Assembly (NCBI GenBank): GCA_041940525.1
Contig: JBGTSB010000041.1
Span: 1-30,026 of the forward strand
Reading direction: 5' to 3'
Source of the DNA: JAKAXS01 sp041940525
GTDB lineage: Bacteria; Pseudomonadota; Alphaproteobacteria; Rhizobiales; Hyphomicrobiaceae
DNA length: 30,026 nucleotides
Positions 16,251 to 23,440 of this stretch are shown here, piece by piece. The notes below the pieces were generated by a model. It had not been told where the DNA came from. It did not search any database and worked only from the letters and a program-made list of their open reading frames with translations. Each line of letters begins with the position of its first letter. Position 1 is the first letter of the stretch. The translations under genes and the position numbers were made by a program.

Positions 16251-17797
16251 CGCTTTTGTTGCTGGGCCTGACCTTACGCGCAGGCTGCGTCTTCCATCAT
16301 GGGCTGCTCCTCGGCCATCGGCTCGGCGGCTTGAGCTTCAGCGGCATCACCGGCCTGCAGGAACCAGACGTCTTCGGTCAGAACCGTCTGGCCACCAACC
16401 TCGGCCGTCGACTGCATGAGCACACGGCCTTCAGCGTCATAGACCGACTGCATCTCAGTCGACACCGAGGTGATCCCGGCGTCAGCAGCCGACATCAGTT
16501 CGCCATCTTCGAGGATGGCATCGCCATCATCGATCCAGACACCGAGCGATGCGAGCTCTTCGCCCGAGACCTGGCCGTCGCCGTCAAGGTCATGCTTGGC
16601 GAGCTTCTCATAGCCGTTGGCGTACTTGCCGCCTTCGTCGCCGAACAGAGCCGAACCGTCGATCGAACCATCCGCGCCGATCTTGGACATATCAACCAGG
16701 ATGCCATCGCCCGAACCGTCGAACCATTCGATGGTGTCAACTTCGCCGTCAGCGTCAAGGTCGAATTCGACCGTGCGGCCAATCTCGGCATCAGCGTCTT
16801 TGTCTTTCGACGAGGTCTCGCCTGTCACTCCTATCTTGGCATCGCCGTTGAGGTCCAAAGCAATTGGAGAGGACATTTGCCTCACATGTTCATACTCGGA
16901 CTTATCGATGATCTTGCCCTCGAAACCTTCAACGGTGATCTCTTCGCAATCTGCGTCGTGATCGACATTCGTGATCTCGATGTTGAAGGTTTCCTCAGAT
17001 TCGTAGGCTCCTTTGTCGCCGTAGCCGTCGGTGTCGATCTGAATCTTTTCCTTGAAAGCCTTCACGTCAAAGGTCGTAGACATCGTCTCACCGGCCTTGA
17101 CGAGAACCCGAAGCTCACCGCCAACCTGCACGACACCGTCCTGCAGAACCGTGTAGTCCCACTCGGAGAACCCGCTTTCCGGTCCAACAGCTTCACGGCG
17201 GTTCCGTGCAATGTCACGAGCGCCCTCATCCCAAACCTGACCGTCGAAACGCTCATACCTATTGATACCGCTACCACTGTGGAACCATAGATACGGAGTC
17301 TTAGTGGTACGATCGATGTAACCACCCCAGGCAAAATGCTGGTTGTTGGCGTCCTCATCGTTGCGGTCGACACGTTGGGCGGTTCCGTCCTGAACCTGGA
17401 TCGTGAACCATGTGTCTTCCGAAACAGCCTGGTCGAGAGAAACCTTATAGGTGCCAGACGTTCCCTCCATGATCGAAGTCTCGCCAACGATGCTAGCCTT
17501 GATCTGCGTTGGCTCGTGAACATCGACTTCAACCGTTGCCATCGCCGTTGCGCCATGCTCGTCCGTCAGCTCATAGGTGAACGTGTCGGTGCCGAAGAAG
17601 CCTTCGTTCGCCGTGTAGCTGAACGTGCCGTCGGCATTCTGCGTCACCGTGCCATTGATCGCGCCGGTCTTCAGCGAGGCCGTGGCATTGTCGCCATCGA
17701 GGTCGCGATCATTCGCCAGAACATCGATGGTAACGGTCTTGGTCGCGCAGGTCTTGGCGAAATCATCCGTCGCGATCGGCGGCGTATTGGCCACGAT

Positions 17798-17983
17798 AAG
17801 ACCGGCGTCAAGCGTCTGGCGGAATTCATCCGGACCCAGGTCGATCGTGTCCGTCATGCCAGTCGTCGTATCAGCGTCGCTGTCGGCGAACTCGTTGCTG
17901 CCAGCATCTTGACGCGTGAACGCCAAGCCTTCCGGCTCTTCGAACTGCACCGAGTAGGTGCCGGCATCGAGCTCATCGAAGAT
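17798..17983 (-). repeat. SdrD-B-like repeat, copy 2
   Basis: It encodes 62 residues that match copy 1 (18164-18349) at 53 positions, from IFDELDAGTY to FRQTLDAGL. The period between the copies is 366 bases, 122 codons. The upstream part of this copy (GYY) continues normally, which is what reveals the break in copy 1. Confidence 0.85.
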
Positions 17984-18163
17984 GTAGTAGCCATTCTCAT
18001 CCGTCTGCGTCGTCGAGATGATCGCGCCAGTTGAGTCCTTGAGATGAACCGTGACCTGAGCCACGCCGCTTTCGCCTTCATCCTGCACGCCGTTGCCATT
18101 GGCGTCGAACCAGACGCGGTCACCAAGAGCCGACTTGGGAAGCTGCGGCTCTTCAACAGCAAC

Positions 18164-18349
18164 CAGGCCAGCGTCAAGCGTCTGGCGGAACTCATCCGGG
18201 CCCAGGTCGATCGTTGCCGTCATGCCGGTCGTGATGTCGGCATCGCTGTCGGTGAACTCGTTGCCACCTGCGTCTTGCTGAGTGAACGCAAGACCTTCCG
18301 GAGCAACAAAGCCAACCGAGTAGGTGCCAGCATCAAGCTGATCGAAGAT
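18164..18349 (-). repeat. SdrD-B-like repeat, copy 1, cut at its N-terminal side
   Basis: The DNA matches copy 2 up to the bases ATCGAAGATG ending at 18350. From 18351 it diverges completely. In copy 2 the next codons encode GYY; here the sequence is foreign. This marks the rearrangement breakpoint to within a base or two. Confidence 0.85.
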
Positions 18350-18465
18350 GCTGCACCATCTTGATGGCATGGATCTTACTGATGCCGAGAAGATAGAGTT
18401 CATCCGTACGCTCTGACTCATCGCGCAATGCTTTGTCGATGACAGCCAATCTGCGCCCGGCCACC

Positions 18466-18909
18466 TCAACAGTCAGCCTTTTCAAGGATCTCTTCTTCAC
18501 GGCATGGGATGAGCGCACCACCGCGCCGAGGACATCGCCAAGGCATTTAAGACAGAAAAGCAGATCGAGCAGCTACTGGACCGGATTGTCGAGAGCTCTA
18601 CGACATCTGTCATCGCGGCTTACGAGCGGCGCATCGCACAGCTGGAAAAGGACAAGCTAATCATCACCGAGAAGCTGCGCAGCAACGCCGCGCCACGCCG
18701 CAGCTCTCAAGACCAGTTTGAACTCGCGTTCCGATTCCTCAAAAACCCGCATGAGATATGGGCATCCGAGCGTGCAGAGCACAAGAAACTGGTGTAAAAA
18801 CTGACCTTGGCAGACCGTCTCGCCTACTGGCGGAATGAGGGATTTCGAACCCCAAAAACCACATTACCTTTCAAGGAGTTAGGGGGTGATTGTGGGGAGA
18901 ATTGTAAAA
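18466..18909 (+). pseudogene. Serine recombinase C-terminal remnant, frameshifted and interrupted
   Basis: Translation gives LFKDLFFTAWDERTT, then after a frame change near 18525 KQIEQLLDRIVESS, AYERRIAQLEKDKL, ELAFRFLKNPHEIW, and finally LADRLAYWRNEGFRTPKTTLPFK. These blocks, in this order, are the coiled coil and C-terminus of large serine recombinases widespread in Hyphomicrobiales. A TAA at 18795-18797 interrupts the frame between the last two blocks. The catalytic resolvase domain and DNA-binding domain are absent. The frame ends against the 3' end of tRNA-Ser, the usual arrangement for integrases of this group. The bases between the 18350 breakpoint and 18466 may also be element-derived: one frame reads LDGMDLTDAEKIEFIRTL, recalling a small protein often next to such recombinases. 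Confidence 0.82.
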
Positions 18910-18999
18910 TGGCGGAGGGGGTGGGATTCGAACCCACGAGACGGTTCCCCGCCTACACGCGTTCCAGGCGTGCGCCTTCGACCACTCGGCCACCCCTCC
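18910..18999 (-). tRNA. tRNA-Ser (anticodon GGA)
   Basis: On the minus strand GGAGGGG pairs with CCCCTCC to form the acceptor stem, with discriminator G and an encoded CCA (18910-18912). The D arm contains GGCCGAGTGGTCGAAGGC. The anticodon stem CACGC/GCGTG encloses the loop CTGGAAC, giving anticodon GGA for UCC/UCU serine codons. A long variable arm (TAGGCGGGGAACCGTCTC) is typical of serine tRNAs. The T arm is GTGGG-TTCGAAT-CCCAC. Its 3' end borders the recombinase remnant and is the likely attachment site of the lost element. Confidence 0.97.
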
Positions 19000-19095
19000 T
19001 CCAGACTCGCTTTACGAGAGCGGCGCACTATAACGGGATGCGCACCTTGCGCAACACGAACCCGAAACAATTCTCAAACCCGTTGGAGCCCGACC

Positions 19096-19410
19096 TTGGC
19101 CGTCCTCCGCTTCCTTGCCGCGATCTTCCTGCTCGTCGCCGTAATCGCCCTTGTAACGGACCTTTCCTGGCCAATTTCGGCCGGCCAACCGTTCGAAGCC
19201 ACCTCTGTGGTCTCGCAATGGCGGGAGATGGCACCGGCAACTCTTGAAACGACCCGCGAATCAATTATTGCCGCCACCGCGCCCTGGGTCTGGGACGGGC
19301 TAATCGCTCCGGTCTTGAGCCTGCCGACATTCGTGCTGTTCGGGCTGTTGGCGCTAGCCTGCGGCTACGGCGGGCGCCGGCGCCACAAGGTCAACATTTA
19401 CGTTAACTAA
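19096..19410 (+). CDS. Small two-helix membrane protein, 104 aa
   Basis: I choose TTG at 19096 as the start because GGAG lies seven bases upstream and the reading frame before it runs through the tRNA. The protein opens LAVLRFLAAIFLLVAVIALV, a first membrane helix, has a roughly 50-residue loop containing PATLETTRESIIAATAPWVWD, then a second helix near LSLPTFVLFGLLALACGYGG, and ends in a basic tail. I recall similar small proteins in related genomes, but no named function. It converges on the next membrane-protein gene with 21 bases between the stops. Confidence 0.7.
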   Translation: MAVLRFLAAIFLLVAVIALVTDLSWPISAGQPFEATSVVSQWREMAPATLETTRESIIAATAPWVWDGLIAPVLSLPTFVLFGLLALACGYGGRRRHKVNIYVN

Positions 19411-19431
19411 GGTCGGCGAACCAGATCGCCG

Positions 19432-20208
19432 TCAGTTCAAGAATTGCAGGAACGACGCGGTAGCGTCCCGCGGAATACCGCTGGAGATGTCCTGAACGAT
19501 CCCGATAGCCATCAAGGCAACAAGGAAGCAAACCAAGCCAAGCACGAACGTCGAATGGCTACGGTTCAGCTCCGCCAGTTGCGCCTCGTCTACCAGCTCC
19601 TGCTCCGGCGTATGCTTGCGGCCGAGCATTTTGTGGCGCACAGAGCGGCGGACGCTGCCGCGATCAATCATCGGCAGCCGGGCACGCTCGGCAATCTTGC
19701 TGGCGATCTCCGGATACGGCAGACACGGGTCAACACAGGTCTCCGACACATAGCCGAGCGGTATGACCGACCCATCCTTGGTCTCGATGCGCGCGCCCTG
19801 CAGGAGCACTGGCGCGATCTTGCCGCCATAAACTTCCCGGCGCGTCTCCACCGTGTGGACCTGGTCGTAGGGAATGTCATACGTCTTGTAGCGCAGCATC
19901 GGCGTCGGCCCGCGCCCAGACGGCAACGTCATCTTCACCCGATCCTTGCCCAGGTGAACCTTGGCCCGGAGCGAGAACATCAACTCGATCACGACGAGGC
20001 CCATGATGATTGTGAAGCCGGCGGCCAGAATGCCCAGGCCAATCGTATCCTGCCAGAGCTGCCCCTTCAGGCGCATCCAGAGCATCGCTGGAAGGCTGAC
20101 GAAGAAGGGAAGAAGGATCAGAAAGAGAAAGGAAAACAGCGTCTTGCGAATACCGCTAGCGCCATAGTCGATCCGTTCGTGGGTTTGCGCGTCCAACGCC
20201 TCACTCAT
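19432..20208 (-). CDS. Membrane protein with PH-like middle domain
   Basis: A 258-residue protein. The start is ATG 20208, one codon inside the longest frame, with GAGGACGAG upstream. Two hydrophobic helices (about residues 24-46 and 56-80) are followed by a soluble strand-rich section (about 85-170). That section includes YDIPYDQVHTVETRREVYGG and RIETKDGSVIPLGYV, which resembles the bacterial PH-like fold found after paired helices. A third helix lies near the C-terminus (FVLGLVCFLVALMAIGIV). I cannot name the family with certainty. It probably sits in the inner membrane with the soluble domain in the cytoplasm. Confidence 0.75.
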   Translation of the reverse strand: MSEALDAQTHERIDYGASGIRKTLFSFLFLILLPFFVSLPAMLWMRLKGQLWQDTIGLGILAAGFTIIMGLVVIELMFSLRAKVHLGKDRVKMTLPSGRGPTPMLRYKTYDIPYDQVHTVETRREVYGGKIAPVLLQGARIETKDGSVIPLGYVSETCVDPCLPYPEIASKIAERARLPMIDRGSVRRSVRHKMLGRKHTPEQELVDEAQLAELNRSHSTFVLGLVCFLVALMAIGIVQDISSGIPRDATASFLQFLN

Positions 20209-20312
20209 CACTCGTCCTCGTCAGTTCACCTGCGGCTGACATCAGCCAGCCCAACCCCCATATTCCCGACTATAGCGAAAGACGCCATCCCCCGGAACAG
20301 GAGCCGCATACC

Positions 20313-20978
20313 ATGCTGTTCGCCCGCAAGAAATTGGAAATGCCGACGCCGACGACAGCTCTCAAAGGGCGCGATACCCCGATCCCGACCGCTCACGAGC
20401 ACTTCATCTTCGGCCGGCCCCTCAAAGGCCCGTATCCGGACGGTATGGAACAAGCCATGTTCGGCATGGGCTGCTTCTGGGGCGTGGAGCGGAAATTCTG
20501 GGAGTTTTCCAGCGGCGGAATCTGGATCACGGCCGCCGGCTATGCGGGAGGCCTGACACCCAACCCAACATACGACGAGGTGTGCACCGGACAGACCGGA
20601 CACAACGAAGTCGTGCTGGTTGTCTTCGATCCGGCAAAGCTGCCGTATGCCGAGCTGCTGAAGACGTTTTGGGAAGGCCATGACCCAACCCAAGGCATGC
20701 GCCAAGGCAACGATAGTGGCACGCAATATCGCTCGGGCATTTACACGTTTTCAGATGCCCAGCGCGCGCTAGCAGAAGAAACGAAGGCAGCGTTTGGGGA
20801 AGGACTGCGGAAAGCCGGCTACGGCCCCATTACGACTGAGATCCTGCCGGCACCCGAATTCTATTTCGCCGAGGATTACCACCAGCAATACCTAGCGAAG
20901 GTTCCTCACGGCTACTGCGGGTTAGGCGGCACCGGCGTGACGTGCCCGATGCCAACCGGCGTCGGAACGGCAGACTGA
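20313..20978 (+). CDS. msrA: Peptide-methionine (S)-S-oxide reductase MsrA
   Basis: A 221-residue protein with AGGAG nine bases before the ATG. The active-site motif GMGCFWGVERKFW places the catalytic Cys at residue 54. It is followed by YAGGLTPNPTYDEVCTGQTGHNEVV, FWEGHDPTQGMRQGND and SGTQYRSGIYTF, all MsrA hallmarks. A C-terminal Cys in VTCPMP and another in HGYCGLGG are placed to act as resolving residues with thioredoxin. The enzyme reduces methionine-S-sulfoxide in oxidised proteins. There is no signal peptide, so it is cytoplasmic. It is longer at the N-terminus than minimal MsrA proteins, as in plant-type and E. coli-type members. Identification is secure. Confidence 0.97.
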   Translation: MLFARKKLEMPTPTTALKGRDTPIPTAHEHFIFGRPLKGPYPDGMEQAMFGMGCFWGVERKFWEFSSGGIWITAAGYAGGLTPNPTYDEVCTGQTGHNEVVLVVFDPAKLPYAELLKTFWEGHDPTQGMRQGNDSGTQYRSGIYTFSDAQRALAEETKAAFGEGLRKAGYGPITTEILPAPEFYFAEDYHQQYLAKVPHGYCGLGGTGVTCPMPTGVGTAD

Positions 20979-20999
20979 ACTAACATCCAGACAAGCGAA

Positions 21000-21027
21000 C
21001 TCCGGCGGTTCGCGAGAACCGCCGGAG
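21000..21027. terminator. Bidirectional hairpin between msrA and the M15 peptidase gene
   Basis: CTCCGGCGGTTC and GAACCGCCGGAG form a perfect 12-bp stem with a GCGA tetraloop. It lies between two convergent genes. No long T-run follows on either side, so termination is inferred from position and stem strength. Confidence 0.7.
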
Positions 21028-21042
21028 AAACGCTGGACCGTA

Positions 21043-21801
21043 TTACCAGGAGCGGCGCGGTCCAGTGTCGATGTGGAACAAGCCACCGCCGTAATGCTTC
21101 AAGCCACCGACGCTGCTATTGCTGCGCAAGTAAGCGTAGACGGCGCGAACGTTGCCGCGCACGCGGAAGTCAACGGCATTGCCGGTCAAATGATGCGACT
21201 TGCGGGCACCGCCAACGCGGCGGTTGCGGCTGCGGCTGCGGCACGTGGAGTTCACGGTGACCGAACCATAGTTTGCCGCGACTTGCGAAACGATCGACCG
21301 CAAGGTGCCATTGAGGCAGCTCGACGAAGCCACCCAGCGGATACCGCCGGTGCTCTTCAACGCGGGCTTCGGCGCTACCGCATCCGTGGCCGTTGTACCC
21401 AGCGCTGCATAACGGCGCGGCTTCTTGACGGCACGACGGGCCTTCCGGCGGACTGTCCGTTTCTTAGAAGTACGGCGCTTGGATTTGTAGCCGTAACGCG
21501 CGCTGTTGCCGAGAGCGGCATAGCGGCGGCTCTTACCGCGGCGGCGCGAACGGCTGGAACGCTTGGTGTACTTGCGAACACCACGGCGCAAACGCGTCTT
21601 ACGCTTGCCGACGTTGCCAACATAACCGTACTTGCCGTAGCCCCGGAATGTATCCGGACCGTATGCGGCTTGAACAGGCGACGCTGTCCAAACAATTGCG
21701 GTGAACACGGCGATCAAGCACCCTGCCACCATGGCAAAAAAGCGCGCACCGCAATTATCTTCGCGGCGCACACCGGCGCCACGACCTAAGCTCATGATCA
21801 T
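21043..21801 (-). CDS. Secreted M15-type peptidase with basic linker
   Basis: A 252-residue protein with GGGAG seven bases before the ATG at 21801. A signal peptide spans about residues 1-45 (FFAMVAGCLIAVFTAIVW to VQAA). Residues about 66-132 form an Arg/Lys/Ser-rich linker holding the motif RRYAALG twice. The C-terminal domain is of the peptidase M15_3 type: STCRS, then SHHLTGNAVDF with probable zinc ligands His204 and Asp211, and LKHYGGGLFHIDTGPRRSW with His243. Such enzymes cleave peptides of the cell wall, so this is probably a periplasmic D,D- or L,D-type peptidoglycan hydrolase. The strongly basic linker could bind anionic wall polymers. A CtrA-like box precedes it. Confidence 0.88.
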   Translation of the reverse strand: MIMSLGRGAGVRREDNCGARFFAMVAGCLIAVFTAIVWTASPVQAAYGPDTFRGYGKYGYVGNVGKRKTRLRRGVRKYTKRSSRSRRRGKSRRYAALGNSARYGYKSKRRTSKKRTVRRKARRAVKKPRRYAALGTTATDAVAPKPALKSTGGIRWVASSSCLNGTLRSIVSQVAANYGSVTVNSTCRSRSRNRRVGGARKSHHLTGNAVDFRVRGNVRAVYAYLRSNSSVGGLKHYGGGLFHIDTGPRRSW

Positions 21802-22126
21802 AACTCAACTCCCACTCATCCCCCGCCGGAGCGCCTTTGCGGCTGTCTTCCAACGGCGTCGACACGTTAACTTTTTCGGTGTCGGCCGACAGACGTGCAT
21901 AAGCGTGTCAAGGACGGGAGTGGAAAAATTATAGTATGGTTAATATGTCTGTAATTCCTGCGACCAGCTGGCACAAGACTTGGTAGTTCCACGCGTTTTT
22001 CAAATAGCGATTGACCCACCCCGCTACAGGATCAACTAATTAGCAAATGCGAGTGAGTAATCGCTGGCTCGTTTGAAGCCCACGAAGACCTTAACGACTT
22101 GAGATCAGAGTAACCGAACGAGCGCC
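21802..22126. promoter_or_regulatory. Intergenic region upstream of the M15 peptidase gene
   Basis: This 325-base interval holds the peptidase promoter and the 3' end flank of pyrD. It contains the palindrome TGTCGGCCGACA at 21880-21891 and an AT-rich stretch at 21924-21946 with a -10-like box. I see no gene in it. Confidence 0.5.
21928..21943 (-). promoter_or_regulatory. Candidate CtrA box overlapping a -10 element
   Basis: On the minus strand TTAACCATACTATAA fits TTAA-N7-TTAA with one mismatch and has the extended half-site TTAACCAT. It overlaps TATAAT (21928-21933). CtrA controls cell-cycle and wall genes in alphaproteobacteria, so the site is plausible upstream of a wall peptidase gene. 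It is unproven. Confidence 0.35.
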
Positions 22127-23230
22127 TTACGGCCCCTTGACCGGTTGCAGCGGTTTGCCAGCCCAGGCGGCGGCAGAGCTGCCACGCAGCGCCGAAAGGT
22201 TCGCCACCCCGCGCGCACGGCACACACTGGACAGGTGAGACTTGATCCGCCCAATCAGCTGCGGGCCCTCATAGATTAGCCCGGTATAGAGCTGCACAAG
22301 CGTCGCCCCGGCCTCGATCTTGGCGAGCGCCGTCTCTCCACTGTCGACCCCGCCGATACCAATCAGCGGAACATCACCGCCTGTCTCCTGATAGACGCGC
22401 GCCAGCATGATCGTGGACCGCTCAAACAAGGGCCGACCCGACAGCCCGCCACCTTGCTTCGCCTCCCTAGACATAAGCTCCGGCCGCGCCAGCGTCGTGT
22501 TCGAAACCGCAATCGCATCCACTTTGTGCGCAACCAGGCGTGCGCAGATACCGGCGATGTCCGCCTCGGGAATATCGGGCGAAATCTTCACGGTGACCGG
22601 TATCCGGCTCTTGCCCGAGGCGGCCAGCTCTTCGCGCGCGGCCATCACACGGCCCAGCAAGTCATCCAGCTGCCCGGGTGCTTGCAGGTCCCGCAAGCCC
22701 GGAGTGTTCGGCGATGAAATATTGACGGTGAAAGCACTCGCCACATCGTAGAACGCACGCAGGCCAGCCACATAGTCACCAGCCCGGTCCTGCGATTCCT
22801 TGTTCGCGCCGATGTTGACGGCCACGACGCCGTTGCGTGTTCTGCGCTTCAACCGCTCCAGCGCTGCCCCGTGCCCGGCGTTGTTGAACCCCAGCCGGTT
22901 AATCACAGCACGGTCTGCTGGCAATCGGAATACGCGCGGTTTTGGATTGCCGTCCTGCGCTAGCGGGGTCGTCGTGCCGACTTCCGCGAAACCGCAACCC
23001 ATACCCAGACACGCGTCAGGAACACGCGCGTCCTTGTCAAAGCCCGCCGCAATCCCGATCGGGTTCGGCAGATGAACGCCCCAGATCACAGTTTCCAAGC
23101 AAGAAGCGTCGGGTCCGGCATCTTTCGGATACAGGCCAAGCTCAAGAGAATGGAGAACAAGATTGTGCGCTTCTTCAGCCGAGAACGCGAACAAGACAGG
23201 GCGGGCAAATCCGTATAGCGCTGAAAACAT
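22127..23230 (-). CDS. pyrD: Dihydroorotate dehydrogenase (quinone), class 2
   Basis: A 367-residue enzyme of pyrimidine synthesis that oxidises dihydroorotate to orotate using membrane quinone and FMN. The N-terminal helices (MFSALYGFARPVLFAFSAEEAHNLV) form the quinone-channel segment that marks class 2. Further hallmarks are GIAAGFDKDA, EVGTTTPLAQDGNPKPRVFRL, INRLGFNNAG and NISSPNTPGLRDLQ, where Ser173 is the catalytic base. IGIGGVDSGETALAKIEAGA and QLYTGLIYEGP close the FMN phosphate site. It is monocistronic here, divergent from the DUF262/DUF1524 gene. Length and motifs are complete, so it should be functional. Confidence 0.97.
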   Translation of the reverse strand: MFSALYGFARPVLFAFSAEEAHNLVLHSLELGLYPKDAGPDASCLETVIWGVHLPNPIGIAAGFDKDARVPDACLGMGCGFAEVGTTTPLAQDGNPKPRVFRLPADRAVINRLGFNNAGHGAALERLKRRTRNGVVAVNIGANKESQDRAGDYVAGLRAFYDVASAFTVNISSPNTPGLRDLQAPGQLDDLLGRVMAAREELAASGKSRIPVTVKISPDIPEADIAGICARLVAHKVDAIAVSNTTLARPELMSREAKQGGGLSGRPLFERSTIMLARVYQETGGDVPLIGIGGVDSGETALAKIEAGATLVQLYTGLIYEGPQLIGRIKSHLSSVCRARGVANLSALRGSSAAAWAGKPLQPVKGP

Positions 23231-23409
23231 TCACGGCTTTCCAGGGGCAGCAAAGAAACGTGTGGTTATAGGGCAACTTCAAGACAAACTGCTATGCCGC
23301 AATTGGGTCATTCAACTCTTGCCTTCAGGCCCGTCTCTTGCTCCCTTCTACCTGTCAGAAACTCGTCTGACAAAACACTTCACGGCATGATACACAGCGT
23401 TGGTGAGCG

Positions 23410-23428
23410 CCGGCACGGGGAGTGCCGG
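23410..23428. promoter_or_regulatory. Hairpin just before the DUF262/DUF1524 start codon
   Basis: CCGGCAC (23410-23416) and GTGCCGG (23422-23428) form a 7-bp stem with loop GGGGA. It ends 12 bases before the GTG at 23441 and next to the G-rich ribosome site. It might affect translation or be an attenuator; if translation starts further upstream it would lie in coding sequence. Confidence 0.35.
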
Positions 23429-23440
23429 TTTGGGGGGCGT

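Larger units (their letters stand above)
16274..18349 (-). pseudogene. 5'-truncated repeat-rich calcium-binding surface protein
   Basis: About 691 codons of authentic protein remain. In order: half of an SdrD-B-like repeat, a complete one (GDRVWFDANGNGVQDEGE, then YYIFDELDAGTYSV), a bacterial Ig/cadherin-like domain (TDDFAKTC to ATVEVDV), a Calx-beta-like region, and a C-terminal section with Ca-binding loops (DLNGDAKIG, DLDADGEVD, DLDGDGQVSGEE). The first repeat begins abruptly at IFDQLDAG, encoded up to 18349. Beyond that the DNA no longer matches the second repeat and becomes serine-recombinase sequence. The open frame continues 40 more codons to 18469 but those residues are unrelated and include no signal peptide. 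The gene has therefore lost its start, signal and N-terminal part. It might still be read as a shorter cytoplasmic product, but not as an exported protein. Confidence 0.85.

Noticed and set aside
16256..17290. Long plus-strand frame of 344 codons
   Set aside because: It is antisense to the surface-protein gene, whose domains and repeats are clear; no ribosome site or family match supports it.
18333..18521. Minus-strand 62-codon frame over the recombinase remnant
   Set aside because: It looks fairly protein-like, but it is antisense to recognisable recombinase residues and spans the rearrangement breakpoint.
18807..19247. Apparent protein of 146 codons crossing the tRNA
   Set aside because: Its first part is the recombinase C-terminus and the rest is translated tRNA-Ser and flanking DNA; it does not represent a separate gene.
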